DNA of 64,000 nucleotides from Renibacterium sp043789415 (GTDB lineage Bacteria; Actinomycetota; Actinomycetes; Actinomycetales; Micrococcaceae): assembly GCF_043789415.1 (NCBI RefSeq), contig NZ_JBDLLW010000001.1, positions 1,178,001-1,242,000 of the forward strand, given 5' to 3'. This document shows, one piece after another, positions 9,149 to 16,441 of the stretch (position 1 is its first letter; every line of letters starts with the position of its first letter). Position numbers and translations under genes: made by a program. The notes beneath the pieces are model-generated. The model saw only the letters and a program-made list of their open reading frames with translations, searched no databases and was not told the DNA's origin.

Positions 9149-9186
9149 GAACGTTACTCCGGCGAACTAAACCGGTCCAGGATTCT
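9149..9186 (-). promoter_or_regulatory. Putative promoter of protease copy 2
   Basis: Minus-strand TGGACC, 17 bp, TAACGT within the conserved block GTAACGTTC, 85 nt before the ATG; the same block precedes protease copy 1 at 87 nt. Confidence 0.4.
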
Positions 9187-9286
9187 CAGCTAACTTTGAG
9201 CCAGCTAGGGAGCAGCTCGCAGTTTGAGCGCTCTATCCTGTTAATTCGCTGGGAGCAGATAGGTGAACTCCCAGCGAACCGGAATT

Positions 9287-10444
9287 TTACAACTGACGCA
9301 AGGCGCCGTCCAGATCTGCGATCAGATCAGCGGCGTCCTCAATGCCCACCGAGAGGCGGATCAGGTTCTCTGGTACCGCCAGCTCAGTGCCCTTGACCGA
9401 GGCGTGAGTCATCTCCGAGGGATAGTTCATCAGGGATTCGATGCCGCCGAGCGATTCGGCCAGGGTAAACAGCGTGGTGGATTCGGCCACCGCCCGAGCT
9501 GCCGCTGCTCCACCGCTGAACTGAACCGAGATCATCCCGCCGAAAGCCTTCATCTGACGCTTCGCCAATTCATGTCCCGGATGCTCAGGCAGCCCTGGAT
9601 AGAGCACTCTCTGCACTCCCGGACGCCCCTGCAACCACTGTGCGATCTGCAGCGCATTGGCCGAATGCCGGTCCATTCGGACTCCGAGCGTCTTCAAACC
9701 CCGGGTGGTCAGGAAGGCATCCATCGGGCCGGAAACCGCACCTACCGCGAACTGTACGAAGCCGATCTTCTCGGCCAGCTCGTCATCACGGACGATCACC
9801 GCACCGCCGATCACATCGGAGTGCCCGCCGATGTACTTGGTCGTCGAATGAACCACGATATCCGCGCCGAGTTCGAGCGGGTTCTGCAGGTAAGGAGAAG
9901 CGAAGGTGTTATCCACCAGCAGGAGCGCCCCCTGGGCATGGGCCAACTCGGCGAGGGCCGCGATATCGGTGATCTTCATCATCGGGTTGGACGGCGTTTC
10001 CACCCAGAACAATTTGGTGCTGGAATTCGCCGCAGCGGCGACCTGCTCCAAGGAAGCCATGTCGACAGTGGAATGCGTGATCCCCCAGGGTCCGAGTACT
10101 CGATTGATCAACCGGTAGCTGCCGCCGTAGGCGTCGTTGCCCAGCACAATGTGGTCGCCGGGGCGCAGCAGGCCCCGGATCAGCGAGTCCTCTGCCGCCA
10201 GCCCTGAAGAGAAGGAGAACGCATGCTTACCGTGTTCGACGGCGGCCAGCTGAGCTTGCAGGGAATCCCGGGTCGGGTTGGTGCCACGGCCGTATTCGTA
10301 GCCGTTGCGCAGCTGACCGATGCCGTCCTGCGCGAAGGTGGACGACTGGATGATCCCCCCGACGACGGCGCCGGTTACCGGGTCGGGCTCTTGACCGGCA
10401 TGGATGGCACGGGTGCTGAACCCCAGGTCACTGGTCTCTTTCAC
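9287..10444 (-). CDS. Cystathionine gamma-lyase / gamma-synthase (Cys/Met metabolism PLP enzyme)
   Basis: 385-aa PLP enzyme of the trans-sulfuration family. Visible motifs: NPTRDSLQAQLAAVEHG near the N terminus, SSGLAAEDSL, and the PLP lysine in HSTTKYIGGHSDVIGG (residue ~200). Gamma-synthase and gamma-lyase cannot be told apart by motif alone; the cystathionine beta-synthase immediately upstream on the same strand argues for the lyase step (cystathionine to cysteine, ammonia and oxobutyrate) in reverse trans-sulfuration. GTG start with GAGGAG five bases upstream. Gap to the beta-synthase is 88 nt, so likely co-transcribed. Confidence 0.88.
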   Translation of the reverse strand: MKETSDLGFSTRAIHAGQEPDPVTGAVVGGIIQSSTFAQDGIGQLRNGYEYGRGTNPTRDSLQAQLAAVEHGKHAFSFSSGLAAEDSLIRGLLRPGDHIVLGNDAYGGSYRLINRVLGPWGITHSTVDMASLEQVAAAANSSTKLFWVETPSNPMMKITDIAALAELAHAQGALLLVDNTFASPYLQNPLELGADIVVHSTTKYIGGHSDVIGGAVIVRDDELAEKIGFVQFAVGAVSGPMDAFLTTRGLKTLGVRMDRHSANALQIAQWLQGRPGVQRVLYPGLPEHPGHELAKRQMKAFGGMISVQFSGGAAAARAVAESTTLFTLAESLGGIESLMNYPSEMTHASVKGTELAVPENLIRLSVGIEDAADLIADLDGALRQL

Positions 10445-10532
10445 AAAAACTCCTCAGTATCGACGGCACCTCTGAGGTGCCTGAGTACGCGCGTTCTGGG
10501 CCGCCGCAAAGGGCAGAATACCGGCCAGGAAA

Positions 10533-11909
10533 TCAATCCTGCAGATAGAACAGCAAATCGTGGCGGGTCAGAATTCCCACCGGGGCACCGACGAAGGTAA
10601 CCAACAGGGCATCGACGTCCTGCAGTTTGGCGCGCGCCGCGGAAATCGGCTCCAGCGAACCGATAATGGGCAGGGTCGCCGTCATATGCTCAGTGATCTT
10701 GTCGGTCATCTTGGCTTCACCACGGAACAATTTAGCGGTCAGCAGGCGCTCATCGACCGAGCCGATCACCTCACCCATCACCACGGGCGGTTCAGCGGTC
10801 AGCACGGGCACCTGGGAGACGCCGTACTCGTCCATCAAGCGGACCACATCGCGCACCGTCTCATTGGGATGGATGTGCACCAGGTCGGGCAGCTGTCCCG
10901 TCTTCGAACGCAGCACCTCGCCCACGGCAGGCTGATCGGTGACTTTCAGGAAGCCATAGCTCTGCATCCACTCGTCATTGAAGATCTTCGCCAAGTAGCC
11001 TCGCCCGGAATCCGGCAAGAGCACTACGACGACGTCGTCCGGGCCTAGCTCTCGAGCCACTCGTAGGGCGGCGACCACGGCCATCCCGCTCGAGCCGCCG
11101 ACCAGCAGTCCCTCTTCACGGGCCAGCCGCCTGGTCATCTCGAAACTCTCCGCGTCGGAGACGGCGAGCACCTGATGCGGCACCGCGGGGTCATAGGAAC
11201 CGGGCCAAATATCCTCTCCGACGCCTTCTACCAAATAGGGACGTCCGGTGCCGCCGGAATACACCGACCCTTCAGGGTCGGCGCCGATGATCTTCACTTC
11301 GCCACTCGGGCGATCGGCGGAGATCTCGCGGAGGTAGCGGCCGGTGCCGCTGATCGTGCCGCCGGTGCCGACGCCCGCCACGAAATGCGTGACCTTACCT
11401 TCGGTATCCCGCCAGATCTCTGGGCCGGTGGACTCATAGTGGCTGAGCGGGCCGTTCGGATTGGAGAACTGATCAGGCTTGAAGGCTCCTGGAATCTCCT
11501 TAACCAGACGGTCGGAAACCCCATAGTAAGACTGCGGGGAATCGGCGGCCACCGCGGTAGGAGTCACCACCACCTCGGCCCCATAGGCGCGCAATGCGGC
11601 GCGCTTGTCCTCGGCGATCTTATCCGGCACCGCGAACACGCAGTGATAGCCGCGCTGCTGCGCCACCATAGCCATCGCCACGCCGGTATTGCCCGAGGTC
11701 GGTTCCACCACCGTGCCGCCGGGAGCGATCTTTCCTTCGCGGGCAGCTTCATCGAGCATTTTGACCGCAATGCGATCCTTGGCTGAGCCACCCGGGTTGA
11801 AATACTCGACCTTGGCCAGAACCGTGGCTTGAATCCCTTCGGTGACTTTATTGAGTTTGACCAAGGGGGTATTGCCGATGAGATCTAGCACCGAATTCGC
11901 GTATTTCAT
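10533..11909 (-). CDS. Cystathionine beta-synthase
   Basis: 458 aa: PLP fold-type II domain followed by a tandem CBS-domain pair. The PLP lysine lies in FNPGGSAKDRIAVKM (residue ~44), the phosphate loop in GTGGTISGTGR and the substrate loop in EPTSGNTGVAMAM. Residues ~335-455 form two CBS modules (VGEVLRSKTGQLPDLVHIHP..., then MTDKITEHMTATLPIIGSLE...), which bind adenosyl ligands and regulate activity in the family. The N-terminal haem domain of animal CBS is absent, as usual for bacteria. Condenses serine and homocysteine to cystathionine; with the next gene it makes cysteine from methionine-derived sulfur. ATG start. Confidence 0.93.
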   Translation of the reverse strand: MKYANSVLDLIGNTPLVKLNKVTEGIQATVLAKVEYFNPGGSAKDRIAVKMLDEAAREGKIAPGGTVVEPTSGNTGVAMAMVAQQRGYHCVFAVPDKIAEDKRAALRAYGAEVVVTPTAVAADSPQSYYGVSDRLVKEIPGAFKPDQFSNPNGPLSHYESTGPEIWRDTEGKVTHFVAGVGTGGTISGTGRYLREISADRPSGEVKIIGADPEGSVYSGGTGRPYLVEGVGEDIWPGSYDPAVPHQVLAVSDAESFEMTRRLAREEGLLVGGSSGMAVVAALRVARELGPDDVVVVLLPDSGRGYLAKIFNDEWMQSYGFLKVTDQPAVGEVLRSKTGQLPDLVHIHPNETVRDVVRLMDEYGVSQVPVLTAEPPVVMGEVIGSVDERLLTAKLFRGEAKMTDKITEHMTATLPIIGSLEPISAARAKLQDVDALLVTFVGAPVGILTRHDLLFYLQD

Positions 11910-12020
11910 GGTGTCCAGCGTACCTTCTGAAGCCCTTAGCTAGAGAACCAGAAAGCCGAAATCAGCGGTGATCATCGCGCTAAAGCGCCGCAGACTGGGA
12001 AGCGCGTCTTAATAAGTAAC

Positions 12021-12052
12021 CTTGTTCTGCAACCATCTTGTTGCAGAACAAG
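12021..12052 (-). terminator. Hairpin terminator after the TetR gene
   Basis: Perfect 13-bp stem (CTTGTTCTGCAAC / GTTGCAGAACAAG) with a 6-nt loop, beginning 5 nt after the TetR stop on the minus strand and followed by GTTACTTATT. Confidence 0.75.
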
Positions 12053-12056
12053 AGGT

Positions 12057-12665
12057 TCAAGATTGCTTTGCCGGCAAACCCTCAACGGCAAATTGCTGCA
12101 ACCCCGCCACCACCGCTTTGACCATCCGCCGGTAGCTCTGGTCCAGATCATCACTCAGCCGGAACCCACCGTTCAGTTCCAGGGTCAAAAAACCGTGGAA
12201 TGCGCTACGCACCAGGCGGACCGCATCGACGTCCAATCTCGGGGGTATCTGGAACCCACGCAGCACTCCACTTATCAGGGAAACCGCAGCGGCACCAGCC
12301 CCAGCCAACTCTGCATCAGCGGGATCTTCGGGATCTGCCGCCAACTGCGTAGCCAGATACCGCCCGGGGGTCTCTAGCGCAAAGCTGCGCCAGCTTTCCG
12401 CCAGCGCCTGCACGGCCTGCGGCCCAGCCCGACCCACCGTGGCAACGCTCATTCGCTCAGTTAACTGGCCGACTGCAACCAGGGCAACAGCCCTTTTCAG
12501 GTCCGCCAGCGAGGCAACGTGCTTATAGAGGCTGGGCACCGCAACTCCGGCGCTGGCGGCCACCGCAGCCAGGGTCAGCTCGGTGAACCCGTGCACTCCG
12601 CCGTCGTCCACCGCTTTGAGCGCGGCGAGGGTGACGGTTTGGCGGTTCAACCCAACTCTAGGCAT
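12057..12665 (-). CDS. TetR-family regulator
   Basis: 202 aa. N-terminal TetR helix-turn-helix (LTLAAVAASAGVAVPSLYKH, residues ~30-50) and a C-terminal ligand domain of the WHG type (VRSAFHGFLTLELNGGF). It starts inside the end of the alpha/beta hydrolase gene (ATGCCTAG, 8-nt overlap), so the two are co-translated. It probably represses its own operon through the palindrome at 13501-13521 (inference). A longer frame to 12698 lies within the hydrolase and was not used. Confidence 0.88.
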   Translation of the reverse strand: MPRVGLNRQTVTLAALKAVDDGGVHGFTELTLAAVAASAGVAVPSLYKHVASLADLKRAVALVAVGQLTERMSVATVGRAGPQAVQALAESWRSFALETPGRYLATQLAADPEDPADAELAGAGAAAVSLISGVLRGFQIPPRLDVDAVRLVRSAFHGFLTLELNGGFRLSDDLDQSYRRMVKAVVAGLQQFAVEGLPAKQS

Positions 12666-13494
12666 GCGCTCTCCAGGACTGCCCCTCGCGGAGTCCACTC
12701 AGGAATTCCAAGGTTTGGGGAATCACTAGTTCCGGCCGCTGACGATGCGGATAGTGACCACTTTCCGGCACCAGTTCGGATTGCGCGCCGAACTGGGCGA
12801 TCCACTCGCTTTCTGCGCTGGGATCTGGAAAATCCGTGTCGAGCGCTCCCACAAAAACCCGCATCGGAGTCTTCAGTCTGGGCAGCCGGTCATCGATCAC
12901 GCTGTGATCCAGTTGCAAGAGCAGTTCACGCAAGGAACGCAGCCGCCCAGGCTCGTGAAGCTTCGCTTTGATCTCAGCGAGATGTGCATCCAGGTCAGCG
13001 GGCAGCACACCCTTATTGAGGCTTCGATAATAGGCCGCCCATAGCGTCGCACCCCAGGGCGGAATGAAGGCCAGCCGATAGAGGAATTTGATCATCGCCA
13101 AGGCGAACGCCGGGAACTTCGGGTTCCGCATAAAGGGACTGTAGAGCACGATTCCTGGGATCAGCTCGGGGCGTTCGGTGGCAGCCCAGACTGAGACCGC
13201 CCCGCCGAGCGAATTGCCCACTACGACGGCGGGCTCGCCCAGCTGCTCGGCGAGCGCCAGCAGGTCTTGAGCGGTCACCGCATCGCCGTGCTCGCGGAAA
13301 GTGACATCCGATTCCCCGTGCCCTCGAAGATCCATCACGGCGACTCGATAGCCCTCGGCGACCAGGGCGGCACTGAGCTCCGCGTAGCTGGAACGCAGAT
13401 CCCCTAGACCCGGAACAGCAATGAGAAGCGGGCCCTCGCCTGCTATGGAATAGGCGATGCGACCATCCGGTCGATCCAAAAATTTAGTCTCCAT
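12658..13494 (-). CDS. Alpha/beta hydrolase
   Basis: 278 aa. Alpha/beta-hydrolase fold: oxyanion segment AVPGLGDLRSSY, DLRGHGESD, nucleophile elbow VGNSLGGAV (Ser), acid Asp in VGALDTDFPDPSAE, and the final His in VPESGHYPHRQRPE. Substrate unknown (ester, lactone or peroxidase type). The frame extends to a TTG at 13530, but that codon coincides with the -35 box of a good promoter. The ATG at 13494 starts METKFLDRPDGRIAYS, matches the family N terminus and lies 7 nt after the -10 box, predicting a leaderless mRNA. Co-transcribed with the TetR gene. Confidence 0.85.
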   Translation of the reverse strand: METKFLDRPDGRIAYSIAGEGPLLIAVPGLGDLRSSYAELSAALVAEGYRVAVMDLRGHGESDVTFREHGDAVTAQDLLALAEQLGEPAVVVGNSLGGAVSVWAATERPELIPGIVLYSPFMRNPKFPAFALAMIKFLYRLAFIPPWGATLWAAYYRSLNKGVLPADLDAHLAEIKAKLHEPGRLRSLRELLLQLDHSVIDDRLPRLKTPMRVFVGALDTDFPDPSAESEWIAQFGAQSELVPESGHYPHRQRPELVIPQTLEFLSGLREGQSWRAHA

Positions 13495-13530
13495 AGCTTT
13501 AAAGCTAATATCATTAGCTTTATCTGGCAA
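13495..13530 (-). promoter_or_regulatory. Promoter and TetR-type operator of the hydrolase-TetR operon
   Basis: Minus strand: -35 TTGCCA (13525-13530), 17-bp spacer, -10 TAGCTT (13502-13507), then 7 nt to the ATG. A palindrome with 9-bp arms (AAAGCTAAT-N3-ATTAGCTTT, 13501-13521) covers spacer and -10, and a second palindrome TAGCTTTAAAGCTA overlaps it toward the start. This is the usual layout of a self-repressed TetR promoter. Confidence 0.7.
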
Positions 13531-13539
13531 GTCCCCTCT

Positions 13540-14775
13540 TTACGCGTTCAGACCTGCGGATGAGGCTTCCTTGCCCCGGGCGATTCTGCGCACCGCGAGT
13601 TCGGCCAGCAGCGCCGCGCCGTCGGGAAGCACCGAATCGTCGAAGGCGGCCCGCGGTGAATGGTTCCCCTCGGCTTCAGCAGGGTTCTCCGCCGAGCAGG
13701 CGCTGAGGAAAACGTAGCTTCCGGGGACCTCGTTGAGTACAAAGGAGAAGTCCTCGCCACCGGGCAAGGGATCCGCCATCAGGTCGAAGCGCTCCGGGCC
13801 GAAGAGCTCCTCGATGACGCCTCGGGCGAAGGCGAACTCGGTTTCGTCGTTTACCGTGACCGGGTACACCCGCTCAAACTGGACTTCGGCCTGTAAACCG
13901 TGCGCCGCCGCAATACCTTTCATCAGCTGGACGCTGAGCGCTTCGGCTTGTTCACGACTCCGGGCGCTAAAGGACCGCACCGTGGCGTCGAATTCGGCGC
14001 TGTCCGGAATGATGTTCTCTTTGCTGCCGACGGCGATCCGACCCACGGTGACCACTATCGGTTCGAAGATATCGAAGTGCCTGGTGACCATGGTCTGCAG
14101 GGCGAGCACCGCCTCGCAGAGCGCCGGAACCGGATCGTTCGCCCGGTAGGGCGTGGAACCGTGCCCACCCTGACCGATGAATTTCACCCGGAGGTTATCC
14201 GGAGAGGCCATCAGGGTCTTCGGCTTGCCACTCCAGACACCTAGCGGGTGCTTATCCGACATGACATGGAGGCCATAGGCCGCATCAGCACGCTTGCCGG
14301 TGACGTCGAGTAGTCCTTGCTCAATCATCGGCTCAGCGCCGCCCGGGCCCTCCTCCGCGGGCTGGAACATGAAAATCACATCGCCGGCCAGCTGATCGCG
14401 GATGGCGTGCAAGATCTTGGCCGCGCCAACCAGCCCCGCGACGTGCAGATCATGACCGCAGGCGTGCATCGCCCCGTTGGCCGATCTGAAGGGGACGTCC
14501 ACTAACTCGACCACTGGCAGGCCGTCCATATCCCCGCGAAGCAGCACGACAGGCCGGTCATCCGATTGAACCGCGCCACCTCGTAATACCGCGGTGATCG
14601 AACTGAGCCCTTCACCGAGGGTGATCTCTAGGTCCAGCGGTTCGAGGGCTTGCAGGATGCGCTGCTGGGTTTGCGGCAGGTGCAGGCCGATTTCCGGGTT
14701 CTGGTGCAGCTCCCGGCGCAGCGCGATGATCTCGTCGGCGAAGCCTGCGGCAAGTTCCTGGGTTTGGGTCGTCAT
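13540..14775 (-). CDS. M20-family amidohydrolase (HipO/AmhX-like)
   Basis: 411-aa metallo-amidohydrolase. Metal-binding and catalytic elements of the M20D branch are visible: GLHLPQTQ near the N terminus, MHACGHDLHVAGL (Cys and His ligands, residues ~100-112), QPAEEGPGGAEPMIEQG, and a late HSPRAAFDDSVLP. Enzymes of this branch cleave N-acyl amino acids, hippurate or indole-acetyl conjugates. The longest frame begins at 14829, but the ATG at 14775 has GGGGA just upstream and fits the family length. It ends 9 nt before the -35 box of the hydrolase promoter. Confidence 0.88.
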   Translation of the reverse strand: MTTQTQELAAGFADEIIALRRELHQNPEIGLHLPQTQQRILQALEPLDLEITLGEGLSSITAVLRGGAVQSDDRPVVLLRGDMDGLPVVELVDVPFRSANGAMHACGHDLHVAGLVGAAKILHAIRDQLAGDVIFMFQPAEEGPGGAEPMIEQGLLDVTGKRADAAYGLHVMSDKHPLGVWSGKPKTLMASPDNLRVKFIGQGGHGSTPYRANDPVPALCEAVLALQTMVTRHFDIFEPIVVTVGRIAVGSKENIIPDSAEFDATVRSFSARSREQAEALSVQLMKGIAAAHGLQAEVQFERVYPVTVNDETEFAFARGVIEELFGPERFDLMADPLPGGEDFSFVLNEVPGSYVFLSACSAENPAEAEGNHSPRAAFDDSVLPDGAALLAELAVRRIARGKEASSAGLNA

Positions 14776-14826
14776 ATTCCCCAGCTTATATTCCCGCCCC
14801 AGTTCGCGGCTGAGACTCCTTCCCAG

Positions 14827-14887
14827 CACGCTGTGACAGATAGAGCCGGAATACTGGCTTCATACCGACATGATCTGTCACAGCGTG
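14827..14887. repeat. Perfect 15-bp inverted repeat between rtcB and the M20 gene
   Basis: CACGCTGTGACAGAT (14827-14841) and ATCTGTCACAGCGTG (14873-14887) are separated by 31 nt. It begins 14 nt after the rtcB stop and ends 52 nt before the M20 ATG. It could be a long-loop terminator for rtcB or a two-site operator (TGTGACAGAT) for the M20 gene; no U tract follows, which makes a simple terminator less likely. Confidence 0.6.
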
Positions 14888-14900
14888 GGGGTGAGAGGGG

Positions 14901-16067
14901 TCAATCGCCCTTGACGTTGATGATCTGTCGCAGGGTGTGCTTGATCCGCACCAGCGGCTGAGCATCCTGCATCACCGTATCGATGGGCTTATAGGCCTGC
15001 GGGATCTCATCCACAAAAGCCTCGGTATCCCGGAACTCAATACCGGTCATCGCCTCTCGCAGCTGCTCCAGATTGAAGGTCTGGCGTGCCTTGGACCTGG
15101 AGAACTCTCGGCCCGCGCCGTGTGGAGAGGAATTCAGCGACATCTTGTCCCCCAAACCCTCGACAACATAGGACGCAGTGCCCATCGACCCCGGAATCAA
15201 CCCGGGAACTCCGGGCTCCGCCTTGATCGCGCCCTTGCGGGAAAGCCAGACGGACTTACCGAAGTGCGTCTCCCGCTCGGTGAAGTTGTGGTGACAGTTG
15301 ATCCGCTTCTGCTCCTGAACCGGCTCTCCGGCCCATTCGGAGAACTGGCGCAACACCCGATCCATCATCTCCTCACGGTTGAACAGCGCGAACTGCTGCG
15401 CCCACTTCAACTCCCTGATGTACTTGCTGAACTCCGGCGTCCCCTCCACCAAATACGCCAGGTCAGGGTCAGGCAGTTCAATCCAGTACTGCCTGGCGAT
15501 TCGCTGCGCTTCCTTGATATGGTGCTGCGCGATCTTGTTCCCCACACCCCGGGAACCGGAGTGCAGGAAGAGCCAGACGGCGTCGTCCTCGTCGAGCGAC
15601 ACCTCGATGAAGTGGTTTCCGCTCCCCAGGGTGCCCAGCTGAAGCTCCCAGTTCCCGGCGTACTCCGCGGGGTCGAACTCCGCCTTCTGAGCGAGCGCTC
15701 GCAACTGCTCAATGCGCGGTGCCGCGGTGGCAACCAGCTTGCGGTTGTACTTACCGGCAGACAGCGGAATGGCGCGCTCAATCTGCTCGCGCAGCGTCTT
15801 GCGGTCCTCCGGCAGCTGAGAGGCGGTGAACTGGGTTTTGACGGCGATCATCCCGCAGCCGATATCCACACCCACCGCCGCGGGGATAATCGCCCCCAGG
15901 GTAGGAATCACGGAGCCCACCGTGGCCCCCTTCCCCAGGTGTGCGTCCGGCATCAGAGCCAGGTGCGGGAAGATGAACGGCATGGCCGAGGTGACTTCGG
16001 CCTGTTCCATCGTCTTCTCGTCGATGATGGAAGCCCAACTGTAAAGCTTGCTATTGATTTTCTTCAT
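14901..16067 (-). CDS. rtcB: RNA-splicing ligase RtcB
   Basis: 388 aa. RtcB joins RNA 2',3'-cyclic phosphate or 3'-phosphate ends to 5'-OH ends with GTP and Mn2+. The fold signature is complete: GVDIGCGM (Cys metal ligand), GTLGSGNHFIEV (His), FLHSGSRGVG (His), and LNSSPHGAGREFSRSKAR, in which His is the guanylylation site. In enterobacteria it works in RNA repair with RtcA under RtcR; here no rtcA, rtcR or archease gene is adjacent. The ATG has AGGAAAG 5 nt upstream. A structured leader with an intrinsic terminator precedes it (16164-16269), so expression is probably attenuated. Confidence 0.95.
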   Translation of the reverse strand: MKKINSKLYSWASIIDEKTMEQAEVTSAMPFIFPHLALMPDAHLGKGATVGSVIPTLGAIIPAAVGVDIGCGMIAVKTQFTASQLPEDRKTLREQIERAIPLSAGKYNRKLVATAAPRIEQLRALAQKAEFDPAEYAGNWELQLGTLGSGNHFIEVSLDEDDAVWLFLHSGSRGVGNKIAQHHIKEAQRIARQYWIELPDPDLAYLVEGTPEFSKYIRELKWAQQFALFNREEMMDRVLRQFSEWAGEPVQEQKRINCHHNFTERETHFGKSVWLSRKGAIKAEPGVPGLIPGSMGTASYVVEGLGDKMSLNSSPHGAGREFSRSKARQTFNLEQLREAMTGIEFRDTEAFVDEIPQAYKPIDTVMQDAQPLVRIKHTLRQIINVKGD

Positions 16068-16163
16068 GAGTCTTTCCTAGTGATTCCTTGGATGAGTTCT
16101 TCAAGGTTCGGAACCGCTGGCCAGCTGATCCCCTTCAGTCCTTGAATTACTGGACTGAGTGGG

Positions 16164-16269
16164 CAAAGAAAAAGCCCCGAACCTGTCTGGTTACGGGGCG
16201 CGATAGCACAGAGCTAATTACACCGGTAACCCGAACATTTGCGGCTCTTCCTGCCGGAAGGCACGCAAA
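16164..16269 (-). ncRNA. Candidate rtcB leader attenuator (terminator/antiterminator pair)
   Basis: Read on the minus strand. (1) A two-part stem-loop at 16269-16238: TTTGCG/CGCAAA, a 3x3 internal loop, then CTTCC-GGCA-GGAAG. (2) An antiterminator: GGTTAC (16231-16226) pairs with GTAACC (16194-16189), enclosing GGTG/CGCC and TAGC/GCTA pairings. (3) An intrinsic terminator: GCCCCGTAACC (16199-16189), loop AGACA, GGTTCGGGGC (16183-16174), then TTTTTCTTTG. Structures 2 and 3 share GTAACC and cannot coexist. The rtcB ATG follows ~100 nt later. The ligand or signal is unknown; no known riboswitch class was recognised. Confidence 0.6.
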
Positions 16270-16441
16270 AAGCCATCACGGTGTAGTTGTTTCACGAAGC
16301 TGGAAACCACGGTGCTGCCTTTCTGCTCGGGTTGAGCGCTCCTGTCTGGAGCACCAGGCAACAATAACAGGCGATGGTCTCTGGGGGAAGGGACTGTCCA
16401 TGGAACGGAGGGCTGAATCCATCGCGTGGCAGGATACTGAT

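Noticed and set aside
16189..16260. tRNA gene or T-box upstream of rtcB
   Set aside because: Acceptor and anticodon stems cannot be closed as in a tRNA, and the T-box antiterminator bulge sequence is absent; an attenuator explains the structure better.
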